Below, piece by piece: positions 1-9,039 of a stretch of 64,000 bases of DNA (within the stretch, counting starts at the first letter, position 1; every line of letters starts with the position of its first letter). The notes under the pieces were generated by a model that searched no databases, had not been told where the DNA came from, and was given only the letters and a program-made list of their open reading frames with translations. Source of the stretch: Trueperella abortisuis (GTDB taxonomy: Bacteria; Actinomycetota; Actinomycetes; Actinomycetales; Actinomycetaceae). The stretch spans positions 1,674,001-1,738,000 of the forward strand of contig NZ_JAUSQL010000001.1 in the NCBI RefSeq assembly GCF_030811095.1. The letters run 5' to 3'. The position numbers and the translations under genes were made by a program.

Positions 1-814
1 GCGGGTACTTCTCTGCAATTGAGAGCGCGGCCGGTTGGAACTTGGAGGTCGTGATGAACACGCCAAGGCTCGCACCATGCGAATCCAGAGCTCCCATGAA
101 GTCACGCACTTCAGGTGTTCCCACGGTGTTGGAATCGGCGTATCGCTTGGCTTGAATGTAGACGTTGGTCAATCCCAGTGGGTCTTGGCGGATGATGCCA
201 TCGATTCCGTTGTCTCCGGACTTACCTACGCGCTGCTTCGCGCCGTGCGTGCCGCCATATCCCATGGCCCATAACAGTTCGACCACCGCGTTCTCGAAGA
301 ACTCAGGGCTTTCCTCTTGCAAGCGATGCCGCAAGCGGGTCTCGACTTCTGCGTTGAACTCACGAGCCAGTTCGTCGATTGCCTCGACAGGGTCGGATGC
401 CCCATCAGTGTCAAGATCATCGCCGTTTGAAGCAGACGACCCTGAAGCAGCGTTCTTACGTTCAGCAACCTCTTGTTGGTAAGCAACCCAGGCCGGCCAC
501 TCAAGCAAGTCCTTCTGGGTGTACGAGGTCAAACCGCGCGCATCTACCGCCAGTCCATCATCGGTGATTTGGTAAACGCCTCGCTTGGGCTTAGACACAA
601 GGCCCGCAGCGGAGAACGAGGAGCACGCCCAATTGATCCGGTTGACATAGCGCAGTCCACCGGAGGGTAGTTCTTGGGCGCGAGCCTGCTCATCAAGTCC
701 AGCCAAGTCGGCAGCGCGCTCGCACAGTTCCCTGAAAGCAAGCGGCTTGCCGTCTGCCAGCGCACGCAGCACCAACGGACGGAACTCATCAGCAGAAGGG
801 ACTTGCATAACCAC
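1..814 (-). CDS. mrr: Mrr-type restriction endonuclease (partial, 3' end beyond window)
   Basis: The minus strand reads open for 271 codons and runs off the left edge. The N-terminal ~95 residues look like the winged-helix Mrr_N region. A linker rich in Asp, Glu and Ser follows, then a C-terminal Mrr_cat domain with the motif GDNGIDG and, about 15 residues later, VYIQAKRY, the D...QxK catalytic core of this PD-(D/E)XK nuclease. Mrr enzymes cut modified foreign DNA (type IV restriction); E. coli Mrr is ~304 aa, so only the last few dozen residues are missing. I prefer GTG at 814 because TAGGAG lies 6 nt upstream; ATG at 808 is the alternative. It is divergent from the phage tail tube gene 102 bp away and sits where head-completion genes would be expected, so it is probably a cargo (moron) gene. 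Function is known from the family; cargo status is inferred. Confidence 0.85.
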   Translation of the reverse strand, partial: MVMQVPSADEFRPLVLRALADGKPLAFRELCERAADLAGLDEQARAQELPSGGLRYVNRINWACSSFSAAGLVSKPKRGVYQITDDGLAVDARGLTSYTQKDLLEWPAWVAYQQEVAERKNAASGSSASNGDDLDTDGASDPVEAIDELAREFNAEVETRLRHRLQEESPEFFENAVVELLWAMGYGGTHGAKQRVGKSGDNGIDGIIRQDPLGLTNVYIQAKRYADSNTVGTPEVRDFMGALDSHGASLGVFITTSKFQPAALSIAEKYP

Positions 815-916
815 AACAAACTCCTACCCGTCATAGGCGCGCAGTCCTTGCGTGCCTGACTCCCATCACCAAATTTACAGGCAGACATCACCCCTGACAC
901 GGAAGGATCACCCACC

Positions 917-1513
917 ATGGCCACTATTGGGCTCGACAGCCTCTACTACGCCACCATCACCGAGAACGATGACGGTGAAGAAACCTACGCCACCCCCGAG
1001 CGGCTGGCGAAAGCGATCAGTGCGGAACTGTCCGTCGAAGTCGCCGAAGCCATCCTCTACGCGGACGACGGTCCTGCCGAAGTCGTTAAAGAATTCCAGT
1101 CCGGCACCCTCACCCTGGGAGTAGACGACCTCACCCCAACGGTCGCCGCGGCCCTGGTGGGCGCGGTAGTGGACAAGAACAAAGTGCTCGTCTCCGCTTC
1201 CGAAGACGGTGGCGCTCCGGTCGCTATCGGGTTCCGAGCCCGTAAGGCTGACGGCACCTACCGGTACTTCTGGCTCTACAAGGTCCGCTTCGCCATCCCT
1301 GCCGCGTCCTTGAACACCAAGGGCGACAGTATTGAGTTCGCGACCCCGTCTATCGAGGGCACGATCCTGCGCCGCACCAAGCCCGATGCTTCCGGTAAGC
1401 ACCCGTGGAAGGCCGAAGCCACCGAAGGTGACGCCACCAAGAACATCACCGATGGCTGGTTCAAGAACGTCTATGAGCCCGCCTACGCCACCACCACCGT
1501 CACCGCCAGCTAA
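917..1513 (+). CDS. Phage major tail (tube) protein, phi13/TP901-1-like
   Basis: A 198-aa soluble protein resembling the phi13-family major tail protein of Gram-positive siphophages: N-terminal GLDSLYYA, a central beta-rich section with FRARKADGTYRYFWLYKV, and a C-terminal part ending near ENVYEPAYA-like sequence (KNVYEPAYA here). Such proteins polymerise as hexameric rings around the tape measure to make the non-contractile tail tube. GGAAGGA lies ~10 nt before the ATG. It is the first plus-strand gene of the tail module and directly precedes the tail chaperone genes, the usual siphophage order. Identification rests on recognisable sequence pattern plus gene order. Confidence 0.8.
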   Translation: MATIGLDSLYYATITENDDGEETYATPERLAKAISAELSVEVAEAILYADDGPAEVVKEFQSGTLTLGVDDLTPTVAAALVGAVVDKNKVLVSASEDGGAPVAIGFRARKADGTYRYFWLYKVRFAIPAASLNTKGDSIEFATPSIEGTILRRTKPDASGKHPWKAEATEGDATKNITDGWFKNVYEPAYATTTVTAS

Positions 1514-1530
1514 ACCGGAAGGAACCAGTC

Positions 1531-1935
1531 ATGGCTAAAACCAGTAAGAAAACCCCGGCCAGTGTGCTGCCAGACGGGGCAGGCCATTCATCGTTTATCC
1601 GTCTGGGTGGGCAGGATTTCGAGCTCATCCTCACCACCCGCGCCACCAGGGAAATCGCCTCCCGCTACGGGGGCCTGGAACAACTCGGCGAGAAACTCGA
1701 GAACGAGGCGGATCTGGGTGAGCAGATCGGTGAAATCGCATGGCTGATCGCGCTACTGGCCAACCAGTCCGTGTTGATCCACAACCTCACCCACCCCCAG
1801 GACGTGAAGCCTGAGGTGACTGCGGAGATGGTTGAGTTACTCACCGTGCCTGGTGAGCTGGCGGGCTATCGGGAGGCGATCACCGCTGCTCTGGCTGCTG
1901 GGACGGGGCGTGAGGTCGCCTCCCCAAAAGCCTAA
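1531..1935 (+). CDS. Tail assembly chaperone, short (zero-frame) product
   Basis: A 134-aa protein between the tail tube and tape measure genes, the position of the lambda gpG / lactococcal gp14-type chaperone. It begins with a Lys/Thr-rich stretch, then has a compact helical domain containing FELILTTRATREIASRYG. Chaperones of this class bind the tape measure and recruit tube subunits. The zero-frame product ends in SPKA and stops at TAA 1933-1935, just after a slippery heptamer (1923-1929) that gives the extended form described separately. GGAAGGA precedes the ATG. Confidence 0.8.
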   Translation: MAKTSKKTPASVLPDGAGHSSFIRLGGQDFELILTTRATREIASRYGGLEQLGEKLENEADLGEQIGEIAWLIALLANQSVLIHNLTHPQDVKPEVTAEMVELLTVPGELAGYREAITAALAAGTGREVASPKA

Positions 1936-2141
1936 CCACCAGCCCGTCAGCGAACTGGGGTGAGAACCTCACCCGCCTGGCCTACCTGGCCCACCGCTAC
2001 CTGCACCTGGACCGGTGGGAGGTCGCGCTCATGCCGCTCGGCGTGCTGCTCGACCTCATCGAGTGCCACTGGCAACACACCCAACCCGGCCGCAACAGCG
2101 CTGAGCCGAGCATCGACGACATCATCCCGCCAGGCATCTAA
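1531..2141 (+). CDS. Tail assembly chaperone, -1 frameshift fusion product (gpG-T type)
   Basis: The -1 frame relative to the 134-aa chaperone is open from 1929 to TAA 2139-2141. It encodes 70 residues that look like the second tail chaperone domain (NLTRLAYLAHRYLHLDRW, then a leucine-rich helix and a PGI terminus). It has no convincing start of its own: no ATG with a ribosome site lies between 1935 and the tape measure. A slip on C CCA AAA would give a ~203-aa fusion. Production of G and G-T forms in a fixed ratio by programmed frameshift is established for siphophage tails. That it happens here is inferred from the perfect heptamer, the open frame and gene order. Without frameshifting the downstream segment would be untranslated. 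Confidence 0.78.
1923..1929 (+). other. Slippery heptamer for programmed -1 ribosomal frameshift
   Basis: CCCAAAA is positioned so that the zero frame reads C CCA AAA, the X XXY YYZ pattern. The zero-frame stop follows six bases later, and the -1 frame leads directly into the second tail chaperone domain. Whether a downstream stimulatory hairpin or pseudoknot exists was not established. Confidence 0.75.
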
Positions 2142-2203
2142 GCCCCACGCTCACTCACGGGTCTGGGGCTTAGTCCTGTGCTTTACCCTCAAAGGAGGCC
2201 AGG

Positions 2204-4849
2204 GTGGCTGATTCATCGTTTGGTTTGAAGATTGGCTTGGAGGGCGAGCGGGAGTTTAAGAAGGCGATCACGGATATCAACCGTGAGATGCGGGTGCTGG
2301 GGTCTGAGATGAAGGTGGTGGCTTCCCAGTTCGGGAAGAACGCTGCTGACGCGGACGCTCTCACGGCCCGCAACGAGGTGTTGGGCAAGCAGATCGAAAC
2401 CCAGAAGGGCAAGATCGAGGCGCTGAAGGCCGCCCTCCAAAACGCCAGTAGTTCGTTTGGTGAGGCTGATAGTCGTACCCAGAACTGGCAGATCCAGCTC
2501 AACAACGCCACCGCGACCCTGAACGAGCTCGAGGGGGAACTGGGCCAGAACACCTCCAAAATCGAGCAGCTCACCAATGCTGCGGGCAATAGCGAGGGTG
2601 AGTTCAAGGACGCCGCCACTGGCGCAGACAAACTCAGTGGCGAGGTGGATGATCTCGGCCGGGAAATGGATGACACATCCGGGAAGACTCGTGTCTTTGG
2701 TGATGTCCTGAAAGCCAACCTGGCTGCCGAGGCCATTATCGGCGGGGTTAAGGCCATCGGGTCCGCGATCGCTGGTATCGGCCGCGGCTTCGCATCCGCG
2801 ATGAAAGACGGGGTGGCCTACAACGCGGAGATGGAGCAGTACACCACGAGCTTCACCACGATGCTGGGTGACCAGGCTAAAGCCCAACAGCTCGTCAATG
2901 ATCTGAAGGTGACGGCGGCTAAGACCCCGTTCGGTATGGGAGACCTGGCGAAAAACACGCAGACGCTCATGGCGTTTGGCATCAGCGCGGACGAAGCGAA
3001 ACTGCGTCTGGGCCAGCTTGGTGACATCTCCCAGGGTGATGCCCAAAAACTTGAGTCATTGACGCTGGCGTTCGCACAGGTTTCCTCTGCGGGGAAACTC
3101 TCCGGCCAGGATCTGCTGCAGATGATCAATGCCGGGTTTAACCCGTTGCAGGAGATGAGTAAGAAGACCGGCAAGAGCGTCGGCGAGCTCAAAGAGGAGA
3201 TGGAGAAGGGCGCGATCAGCGCCGACATGGTCGCTGAGGCGTTCGCGTCCGCGACTGCTGAGGGTGGCCAGTTCTACGGGGCGATGGAAGCCCAGTCCAA
3301 AACCTTCTCCGGACAAATGAGCACTCTCGAGGACGGCATTAACGGCCTCAAGGGCTCTCTCGCAGGGGGCCTGACGGGCATGCTGGCATCCACGGTTCTA
3401 CCCATGGTTAATGGCTGGGTTGACACGCTGACCACCGCCTTCGAACAAGGCGGGGTTGATGGGTTGCTGGGTGCGTTGGATGGGATCCTCACCCAGGCCC
3501 TGGATTTCCTCTCCGCCCAGCTCCCAGTCGTACTGGACGTGGCCTTGAAGGCGATCATGGCGCTAGTCGAAGCCCTCGTGAACAGCGCACCACAACTAGC
3601 CACGGCGGCGGTGCAGATTCTGCAAACCCTCGCCACCGCGATCCTCACCGCCCTGCCACTACTGGTAGACGCCGCGCTACAAATCATCGGGACCTTGGCT
3701 GCCGGTATTGGTCAGGCTCTGCCCACGTTGATTCCGGCGATCGTGGCGGCGTTGGTTGCGATCGTCCAAGCAATCATCGACAATCTCCCGCTCATCCTGG
3801 ACGGGGCGCTGCAGCTGGTGTTGGGTTTGGCGCAGGGGTTGATTGCGGCGATCCCGGTGTTGATCGAGGCTTTGCCGGCGCTGATTCAAGCGATCATCGA
3901 CTTCGTGATCGGGGCGATCCCGATGATCATCGACGCCGGCATCCAGCTCCTCACTGCTTTGGTGACGGCGTTGCCGACGATCATTGAGGCGATTGTGGCG
4001 GCCCTGCCGCAGATCATCACCTCCATCATCACAGCGATCCTGGGGGCCATTCCGCTGCTGATCGACGCAGGCATCAAACTGCTCACCGCCCTGATCGGGG
4101 CACTGCCGCAAATCATCCAAACCCTCGTGGCGGCCATGCCCACGATCATTGCAGCGGTCATCGGCGCGATCCTGGCGGCTGTACCGCAGTTGATCCAGGC
4201 CGGCATCCGGTTGCTTACCGCGCTTGTTGGGGCGTTGCCGCAGATCATCTCCACGATTGTCTCGGCGGTGCCCCAGATCCTCGGCTCGCTCATAAGTGGC
4301 TTGGCGCAGGGGTATGGGCAGATGCTGGACGTGGGTATGAACCTGGTGCGCGGCCTATGGTCGGGCATCCAGCAGCTCGCGGGATGGCTGTGGAACAAAG
4401 TCTCTAGCTGGGTGAGCAGCATCTGGGACGGGATCACCAGTTTCTTCGGGATCCATTCACCCTCACGGCAGATGGCCTGGGTCGGCGACATGCTCACACG
4501 CGGTCTCGCACAAGGAATCGATGCCACCGGAGCCCGTGCCGTGAACGCCGCCGAAGACATGGCAGCAGACGTCAGTGACACCCTCGGCAGCCTGACGTCC
4601 GGGGTACGCATCCCAGTCTCTATGGGCCCGTCCATGCCGAACCATGTAGGCGCACCCGGCTCCATGGGGGCCGGTAGCACGGTTATGGATGCGGAGGCTG
4701 TGGCGACAGCGGCGGCCAAGAGCGTGCTGGAGAAGCTGGACGTGAATGTGCGCCTGTCAGACGGGACGCTGGTCGGCAAACTCACCCCACTCATCGACCG
4801 CCAGTTGGCGGCCCGGGGCCGTACCAGCGCACTGCTCACACCCACCTAA
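2204..4849 (+). CDS. Phage tail tape measure protein
   Basis: An 881-aa protein starting at GTG 2204 behind a strong AAAGGAGG. Residues ~1-150 are predicted coiled coil, rich in Lys/Glu/Gln with Asn/Ser turns. Residues ~200-370 form the conserved tape-measure region, including YTTSFTTMLGDQAKAQQLV and GISADEAKLRLGQLGD. Residues ~400-690 are a long hydrophobic array of related units such as ALPQIIQTLV and AIPLLIDAGIKLLTAL. The C-terminus has a Trp-rich section (WSGIQQLAGWLWNKVSSWV) and a Ser/Gly tail. Tape measures fix tail length and pass with DNA into the host membrane; the hydrophobic array suits membrane insertion. Length and position after the chaperones support the call. Confidence 0.93.
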   Translation: MADSSFGLKIGLEGEREFKKAITDINREMRVLGSEMKVVASQFGKNAADADALTARNEVLGKQIETQKGKIEALKAALQNASSSFGEADSRTQNWQIQLNNATATLNELEGELGQNTSKIEQLTNAAGNSEGEFKDAATGADKLSGEVDDLGREMDDTSGKTRVFGDVLKANLAAEAIIGGVKAIGSAIAGIGRGFASAMKDGVAYNAEMEQYTTSFTTMLGDQAKAQQLVNDLKVTAAKTPFGMGDLAKNTQTLMAFGISADEAKLRLGQLGDISQGDAQKLESLTLAFAQVSSAGKLSGQDLLQMINAGFNPLQEMSKKTGKSVGELKEEMEKGAISADMVAEAFASATAEGGQFYGAMEAQSKTFSGQMSTLEDGINGLKGSLAGGLTGMLASTVLPMVNGWVDTLTTAFEQGGVDGLLGALDGILTQALDFLSAQLPVVLDVALKAIMALVEALVNSAPQLATAAVQILQTLATAILTALPLLVDAALQIIGTLAAGIGQALPTLIPAIVAALVAIVQAIIDNLPLILDGALQLVLGLAQGLIAAIPVLIEALPALIQAIIDFVIGAIPMIIDAGIQLLTALVTALPTIIEAIVAALPQIITSIITAILGAIPLLIDAGIKLLTALIGALPQIIQTLVAAMPTIIAAVIGAILAAVPQLIQAGIRLLTALVGALPQIISTIVSAVPQILGSLISGLAQGYGQMLDVGMNLVRGLWSGIQQLAGWLWNKVSSWVSSIWDGITSFFGIHSPSRQMAWVGDMLTRGLAQGIDATGARAVNAAEDMAADVSDTLGSLTSGVRIPVSMGPSMPNHVGAPGSMGAGSTVMDAEAVATAAAKSVLEKLDVNVRLSDGTLVGKLTPLIDRQLAARGRTSALLTPT

Positions 4850-4886
4850 ACCACTCACTGTCGCTACTTCTTTGGGAGGTGTTGTG

Positions 4887-5576
4887 ATGCGTGGATTCAT
4901 CCTCGGAGACTTTGATTCCCTGGCCAGTGGGTGCCGGGTGACGAGTCTGCCGGCTGTGTCTTTCACCGCCCGCGCCACCACTGATGTGGAGGTTGCGGGC
5001 GGTGAAGGCATCATCACCCGCACCACCGGCTGGAGTCCCCGCACCCTCAGTATTGGCTTGCTGGCTCCGAGCCTGGATGTGGTCGAGCACCTCGCAGGCA
5101 CCGCTACACACAGTGGTTTGTATCTGCGGTTGTCGCACCTACCAGGCCGATACCTCATCACCACCAAAGGCTCGGTGAGCGAGCTGTCCCGGTTCGGCAC
5201 CCGGTGGAAAGCCACCCTGGAGGTGACCTGCCGGCCCTTCACCTACCTGGATGCGGGCCTGACCCCAGTGCCCCTCAGGGCGGGCGGGGTGGTGCGGGTG
5301 GTCAACCCGACCCTGCTCGACTCCCGGCCCGTCATCACCCTGTCTGGTTCTGGCACCACCACGATCACGATCAACAACACCCCGTACCGGGTCGTGCTCC
5401 CAGGCTCGGGTGAGCTCGTGATCGATTGCGGCTCGATGACCTGCACGGTCTCAGGCAAAACCCTCACCGACGCCCTTTTGGCTCTCGACTTCCCAGTACT
5501 GGTGCCGGGCGTGAACACGCTGGCACTGCCGGCGGGTGTTTCTGGGCGCTTGATTCCGATGTGGAGGACACCATGA
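4887..5576 (+). CDS. Distal tail protein (Dit / siphovirus tail component)
   Basis: A 229-aa protein following the tape measure, as expected for the Dit hub that joins the tail tip to the tube. The N-terminus RGFILGDFDSLASG, a middle section with RYLITTKGSVSELSRFGTRW and a C-terminal all-beta part (LSGSGTTTITINN, then GELVIDCGSMTC) match the siphovirus Dit layout. GGGAGGT at 4874-4880 sits 6 nt before ATG 4887; the overlapping GTG at 4884 would be too close. The stop overlaps the next start as ATGA, so the two are translationally coupled. Confidence 0.8.
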   Translation: MRGFILGDFDSLASGCRVTSLPAVSFTARATTDVEVAGGEGIITRTTGWSPRTLSIGLLAPSLDVVEHLAGTATHSGLYLRLSHLPGRYLITTKGSVSELSRFGTRWKATLEVTCRPFTYLDAGLTPVPLRAGGVVRVVNPTLLDSRPVITLSGSGTTTITINNTPYRVVLPGSGELVIDCGSMTCTVSGKTLTDALLALDFPVLVPGVNTLALPAGVSGRLIPMWRTP

Positions 5577-8563
5577 TTACCACACACAACCCAACCCTCA
5601 CCACCGGACAGACCTTCACCGGCAGTGGCAGACAAGTACTCGACCCACACCTCGCCACCGCAGAGATCACTGAGGAACTGAACGGCGCATACACCCTGGA
5701 AATCTCCTGGCCCCACAACCCAGCAGTCATGCTGGAGGTGGGTGACATTGTTGCCGCACCCGTCCCAGACGGCACCCGCCAGGGGTTCCGGGTCGCCACG
5801 CTCACGATGGATGGGGAGCAGATGTGGCATGCGGCCTGCCACCACATCACCTTCGACCTGGCCACCAACGTCATCGTCGACGCCGCGGCAGTCAACATGA
5901 CCGGCAGCCAAGCCCTCGCACACCTACTCAGCCGCTTGGCTGCCCCACACTCCTTCACCCCAGGACCCGTGAGCAACCTTGGCCCCAGGGACAGTGTGCG
6001 GTGGGTGCGCAAGTCCGGCCTGGAAGCCTTGAGCGGGGATGACAACGGGATCCTTACCCGCTGGGGCGGAGACCTGACCCGCGACAACACGATCCTGTCC
6101 TGGCAGCCTCGGCGGGGGCGAATCAGCAAGGTGGTGGTGTGGGAGGGCAAAAACCTCGCCAGCATGGACAAAACCACCGACGCCACCGGCCTGACGACCA
6201 GGATTCTGCCGGTCGGCTTCGACGGACTCACCATCCCCGAGGTCTTCGTGGACTCACCCCGCATCGGCGACTTTCCGACACCCTTGGTGCGGGTGGAGCG
6301 GTTTGAGCACATCAAAGCCATCAAAGACCCCGATCGGCCTGCAGAGGGAGAACTCCCGCTATCCGAGGCCCAACAAGCACTCAGGGAGGCTGCAAAGGCG
6401 CGGTTCACCACCGACCACGTCGATGTTCCCGTTTTGACGTGCGAGGTGGTGATGGCATCACCCGAACACACCACCGGTCTCGAAGAGCTCCGCCTGGGCG
6501 ACACGGTCACCGTGCGCAGCTCGACCTATGGGGTAGACCTTGAGGCCCGCGTGACGGGCTACGTCTACAACGCCCTCACGAATGCATACACCTCAATCAC
6601 TCTCACGACGGGGAACGCTGGGACTCCGCGTGGGTTGGCAGGACAGATGCGCCAGCTTAGCCAGAGCATTGCTGCGCGGGCTGAGGAGTCCGCTGCGGTC
6701 TTGATTGCCGCTAACGGGTCTAACCGCTCCTACCACCAAGCCACTGCCCCTACCGGTGCGCGATTGGGGGATATCTGGTTCCAAGACGACGGCTCCGGCC
6801 AGGTCAACATCTGGATCTACCAGGCCACCAGCACGGGTGAGTCGGGCTGGGTCCAGGTCGCTGGTGACATCACTGCCGCTGCCCTGGAAGCAGAACTCGA
6901 GGCCGCCAGGCGTGAGGTTGCCGGGTTGAGTACTGACCTGACGGGGCGGATTGAGAAAGCACAGGCGGATTTCCAGGCCGGCGTCGAAGCCGTGCGTGCG
7001 GACATGGAGGCAGGTGAGCGGCAGGCCAGTGAGGCAATCGCTGCGCTGGACCGAAACATTGAGGCAGCTATCGCGCAAGCGAAAAGAGACAGCGAGGAGG
7101 TCGACACCAACGCTCGCGCACGTGAGGAGGAAATGGCTGCCGCCTTCGATAGTGCCCGCGCCAACCTCGAAGCAGACATGAAGGGCAAGGCGGATAAGAA
7201 CGGTTTGATTGCGCAGATTAATGCTTCACCCGAGAGTGAGCTCATCGCCGGCAAGCGCCTACACATCACTGGTCAGGCTCTGATCGATTCATCGATCATT
7301 ACCACCGCGATGATTCGGGATGCGGCGATCGTGAACGCGAAAATCGCCTCCCTAGACGCCTCCAAAATCACCACCGGATACCTCGACGCCGCCCGGATTA
7401 GGGCCGGGAGTATTAGTAGTGAGAAGTTGCTGGTGGCAGACGGGTTCATCACCACCGCCATGATTCGCGATGCGGCGATCACCAACGCCAAGATCGGAGC
7501 GGTGGACGCCGCGAAAATCACCACCGGATACCTGTCCGCAGCCAGGCTCAAGGCCGGGTCGATCACCTCGGACAAGCTGGTGATCGCAGCTGGCTTCATT
7601 AAGACTGCGATGATCGCGGACGCCGCCATCACCTCGGCGAAGATCGCCTCGTTGGATGCTGGGAAGATCACCACCGGCACCCTGGCTGCGGCCCGGATTG
7701 CGGCAGGCTCCATTACCAGCGACAAGCTCAGTATCGCGGCCGGGTTCATCAAGACCGCGATGATTGCCGATGCTGCGATCACGAGCGCGAAGATCGGCTC
7801 CCTAGACGCCGGCAAGATCACCACGGGGACGCTCAATGCGGCCCGTATCGGGGCTGGGTCGATTACGGCGGACAAGCTGGCCTCCAACGCGATCCAGGTC
7901 GGGCTGGCGGGGTGGACGAGCACGATCCGTATCACGCCGTCTGCGATCAGCTGGTACTCGGGTTCCACCCTGGAAGGGCAGATCACCAGCCGAGGCATGA
8001 CGTTTTGGTACGGGAGTCGTCAGATCGGGTGGATGGGTGAGCAGTACAAGAAGGACTACCCAGATATCCGTGGAATCACCAACGCTCTGGAATACCAGGG
8101 AGACTTCGTGGACTGGGCGTACAAGAAAACCCAGACCGCTGGCGTGTTCACCACGATGCTGTCGCTGGATCCGAAAGGAAAGATGTACTCCGGCCAGCCC
8201 GGTATCCATGTCGGTACCGACCTGCGCCTGCACGGCTGGGGGCTACTGACCTCAGAGGGCCGGAAAGTCATCTTGCAAGACTGTGCTCTCACCGGTCTTG
8301 GTACCCACCCAGGATGGGCCAGCGCGAACGGCAAAGCGAAAGTCGTCTTCCACACCAACGACCTGATGATCGTCACCGGCGGCAGCTACTACAACATGAC
8401 CAAACTGATGGCCCGCGTGGGTGAGCTCATTGCCCGCATGAACTCCCTGATCGGCTACTTCAACCAGGGCTGGATCAAAACCATCCGCAACACCAGCGGC
8501 GGAAACATCACCTGGGAGTACTTCTCCAGCACCGGCTGGTCCGCCATGTCCACCGACTTCTAA
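5573..8563 (+). CDS. Phage tail endopeptidase / tail fibre protein with 150-bp repeats
   Basis: A 996-aa protein. Residues ~1-360 resemble the prophage tail-hub/endopeptidase family of Gram-positive siphophages, for example the region AYTLEISWPHN to VTGYVYNALTNAY. Residues ~440-560 contain a carbohydrate-module-like GARLGDIWFQDDGSGQ and then a coiled coil rich in Ala/Glu/Arg. Residues ~576-775 are four 50-residue repeats built on ITTAMIRDAAI...AKI...KITTG...AARI.AGSI.S.KL. The last ~220 residues form a distinct C-terminal head with many Trp, Tyr and Gly, probably the receptor-binding part. It sits at the tail tip, and a peptidoglycan-processing role for the N-terminal part is a family-based guess. 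Start ATG 5573 overlaps the previous stop and follows GTGGAGG. Confidence 0.8.
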   Translation: MITTHNPTLTTGQTFTGSGRQVLDPHLATAEITEELNGAYTLEISWPHNPAVMLEVGDIVAAPVPDGTRQGFRVATLTMDGEQMWHAACHHITFDLATNVIVDAAAVNMTGSQALAHLLSRLAAPHSFTPGPVSNLGPRDSVRWVRKSGLEALSGDDNGILTRWGGDLTRDNTILSWQPRRGRISKVVVWEGKNLASMDKTTDATGLTTRILPVGFDGLTIPEVFVDSPRIGDFPTPLVRVERFEHIKAIKDPDRPAEGELPLSEAQQALREAAKARFTTDHVDVPVLTCEVVMASPEHTTGLEELRLGDTVTVRSSTYGVDLEARVTGYVYNALTNAYTSITLTTGNAGTPRGLAGQMRQLSQSIAARAEESAAVLIAANGSNRSYHQATAPTGARLGDIWFQDDGSGQVNIWIYQATSTGESGWVQVAGDITAAALEAELEAARREVAGLSTDLTGRIEKAQADFQAGVEAVRADMEAGERQASEAIAALDRNIEAAIAQAKRDSEEVDTNARAREEEMAAAFDSARANLEADMKGKADKNGLIAQINASPESELIAGKRLHITGQALIDSSIITTAMIRDAAIVNAKIASLDASKITTGYLDAARIRAGSISSEKLLVADGFITTAMIRDAAITNAKIGAVDAAKITTGYLSAARLKAGSITSDKLVIAAGFIKTAMIADAAITSAKIASLDAGKITTGTLAAARIAAGSITSDKLSIAAGFIKTAMIADAAITSAKIGSLDAGKITTGTLNAARIGAGSITADKLASNAIQVGLAGWTSTIRITPSAISWYSGSTLEGQITSRGMTFWYGSRQIGWMGEQYKKDYPDIRGITNALEYQGDFVDWAYKKTQTAGVFTTMLSLDPKGKMYSGQPGIHVGTDLRLHGWGLLTSEGRKVILQDCALTGLGTHPGWASANGKAKVVFHTNDLMIVTGGSYYNMTKLMARVGELIARMNSLIGYFNQGWIKTIRNTSGGNITWEYFSSTGWSAMSTDF
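7298..7897 (+). repeat. Four tandem 150-bp coding repeats in the tail fibre
   Basis: Units start at 7298, 7448, 7598 and 7748, an exact 150-bp period with no indels. Each unit encodes 50 residues. Units 3 and 4 are the most alike in protein sequence (IKTAMIADAAITSAKI and KITTGTL shared), and codon choice differs between copies, so the repeats are not freshly duplicated. The pattern suggests a fibrous shaft whose length could change by recombination. Confidence 0.93.
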
Positions 8564-8589
8564 CAAGCCCACGTTAAGGAGCACCCCCT

Positions 8590-9039
8590 ATGTCTCTCAT
8601 CATCACCAACACTGATCTCCAACCCATCCACACCCTCTTAGTGGAACTGCCCCTTGCGGGTGCTGCCTCGCGTGCCAGGTCCAAGCTCGCCGCCATGGTT
8701 GAGGCTGCTCTGGAATCCCTAGCCGCCAGCGAGCTCGAACTGGTCACGGAGTACGCCTCCAAGAACAGCGCTGGTGAGCCTGTCATCAGCCAGGCTGGCG
8801 AGATCTCGTTCCCCACCACTCAGGCGGGGCGTGAGTTCCTGGCCGAACGCACCAAACTCATGAACGAACAGGCCGAGCTGTCCGGTCAGTCGTACACGAC
8901 CATGACCGCCACCTTGTATGAGGCGCTGCTCGCGTATGAAGAGCCTCTGAGTGGCGAGGCGGCCCGGGCTTATGACCGGCTGTGTGACGCTCTCGAACAC
9001 CACCACGCAACCATCAACCAGCAGGAGGTGGCGTCATGA
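8590..9039 (+). CDS. Phage protein of unknown function (DUF1617-like)
   Basis: A 149-aa soluble, mainly helical protein between the tail fibre and the lysis genes. It carries two helical stretches rich in Ala/Glu (LAAMVEAALESLAASELELV and FLAERTKLMNEQAELSG) and ends in a His-rich EHHHATINQQE. Its position and size match the DUF1617-type proteins found after tail fibre genes in Gram-positive phages, but I cannot confirm the family. Its stop overlaps the next start, so it is part of the tail-lysis operon. AAGGAG precedes the ATG. Confidence 0.6.
   Translation: MSLIITNTDLQPIHTLLVELPLAGAASRARSKLAAMVEAALESLAASELELVTEYASKNSAGEPVISQAGEISFPTTQAGREFLAERTKLMNEQAELSGQSYTTMTATLYEALLAYEEPLSGEAARAYDRLCDALEHHHATINQQEVAS

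Noticed and set aside
226-504. 92-codon minus-strand frame
   Set aside because: It overlaps the Mrr gene in another frame and shows no family features; the Mrr frame has clear catalytic motifs.
1960-2211. Separate plus-strand gene between tail chaperone and tape measure
   Set aside because: This frame gives a Thr/Ser/Arg-rich, unconvincing protein; the -1 frameshift frame gives a chaperone-like domain instead.
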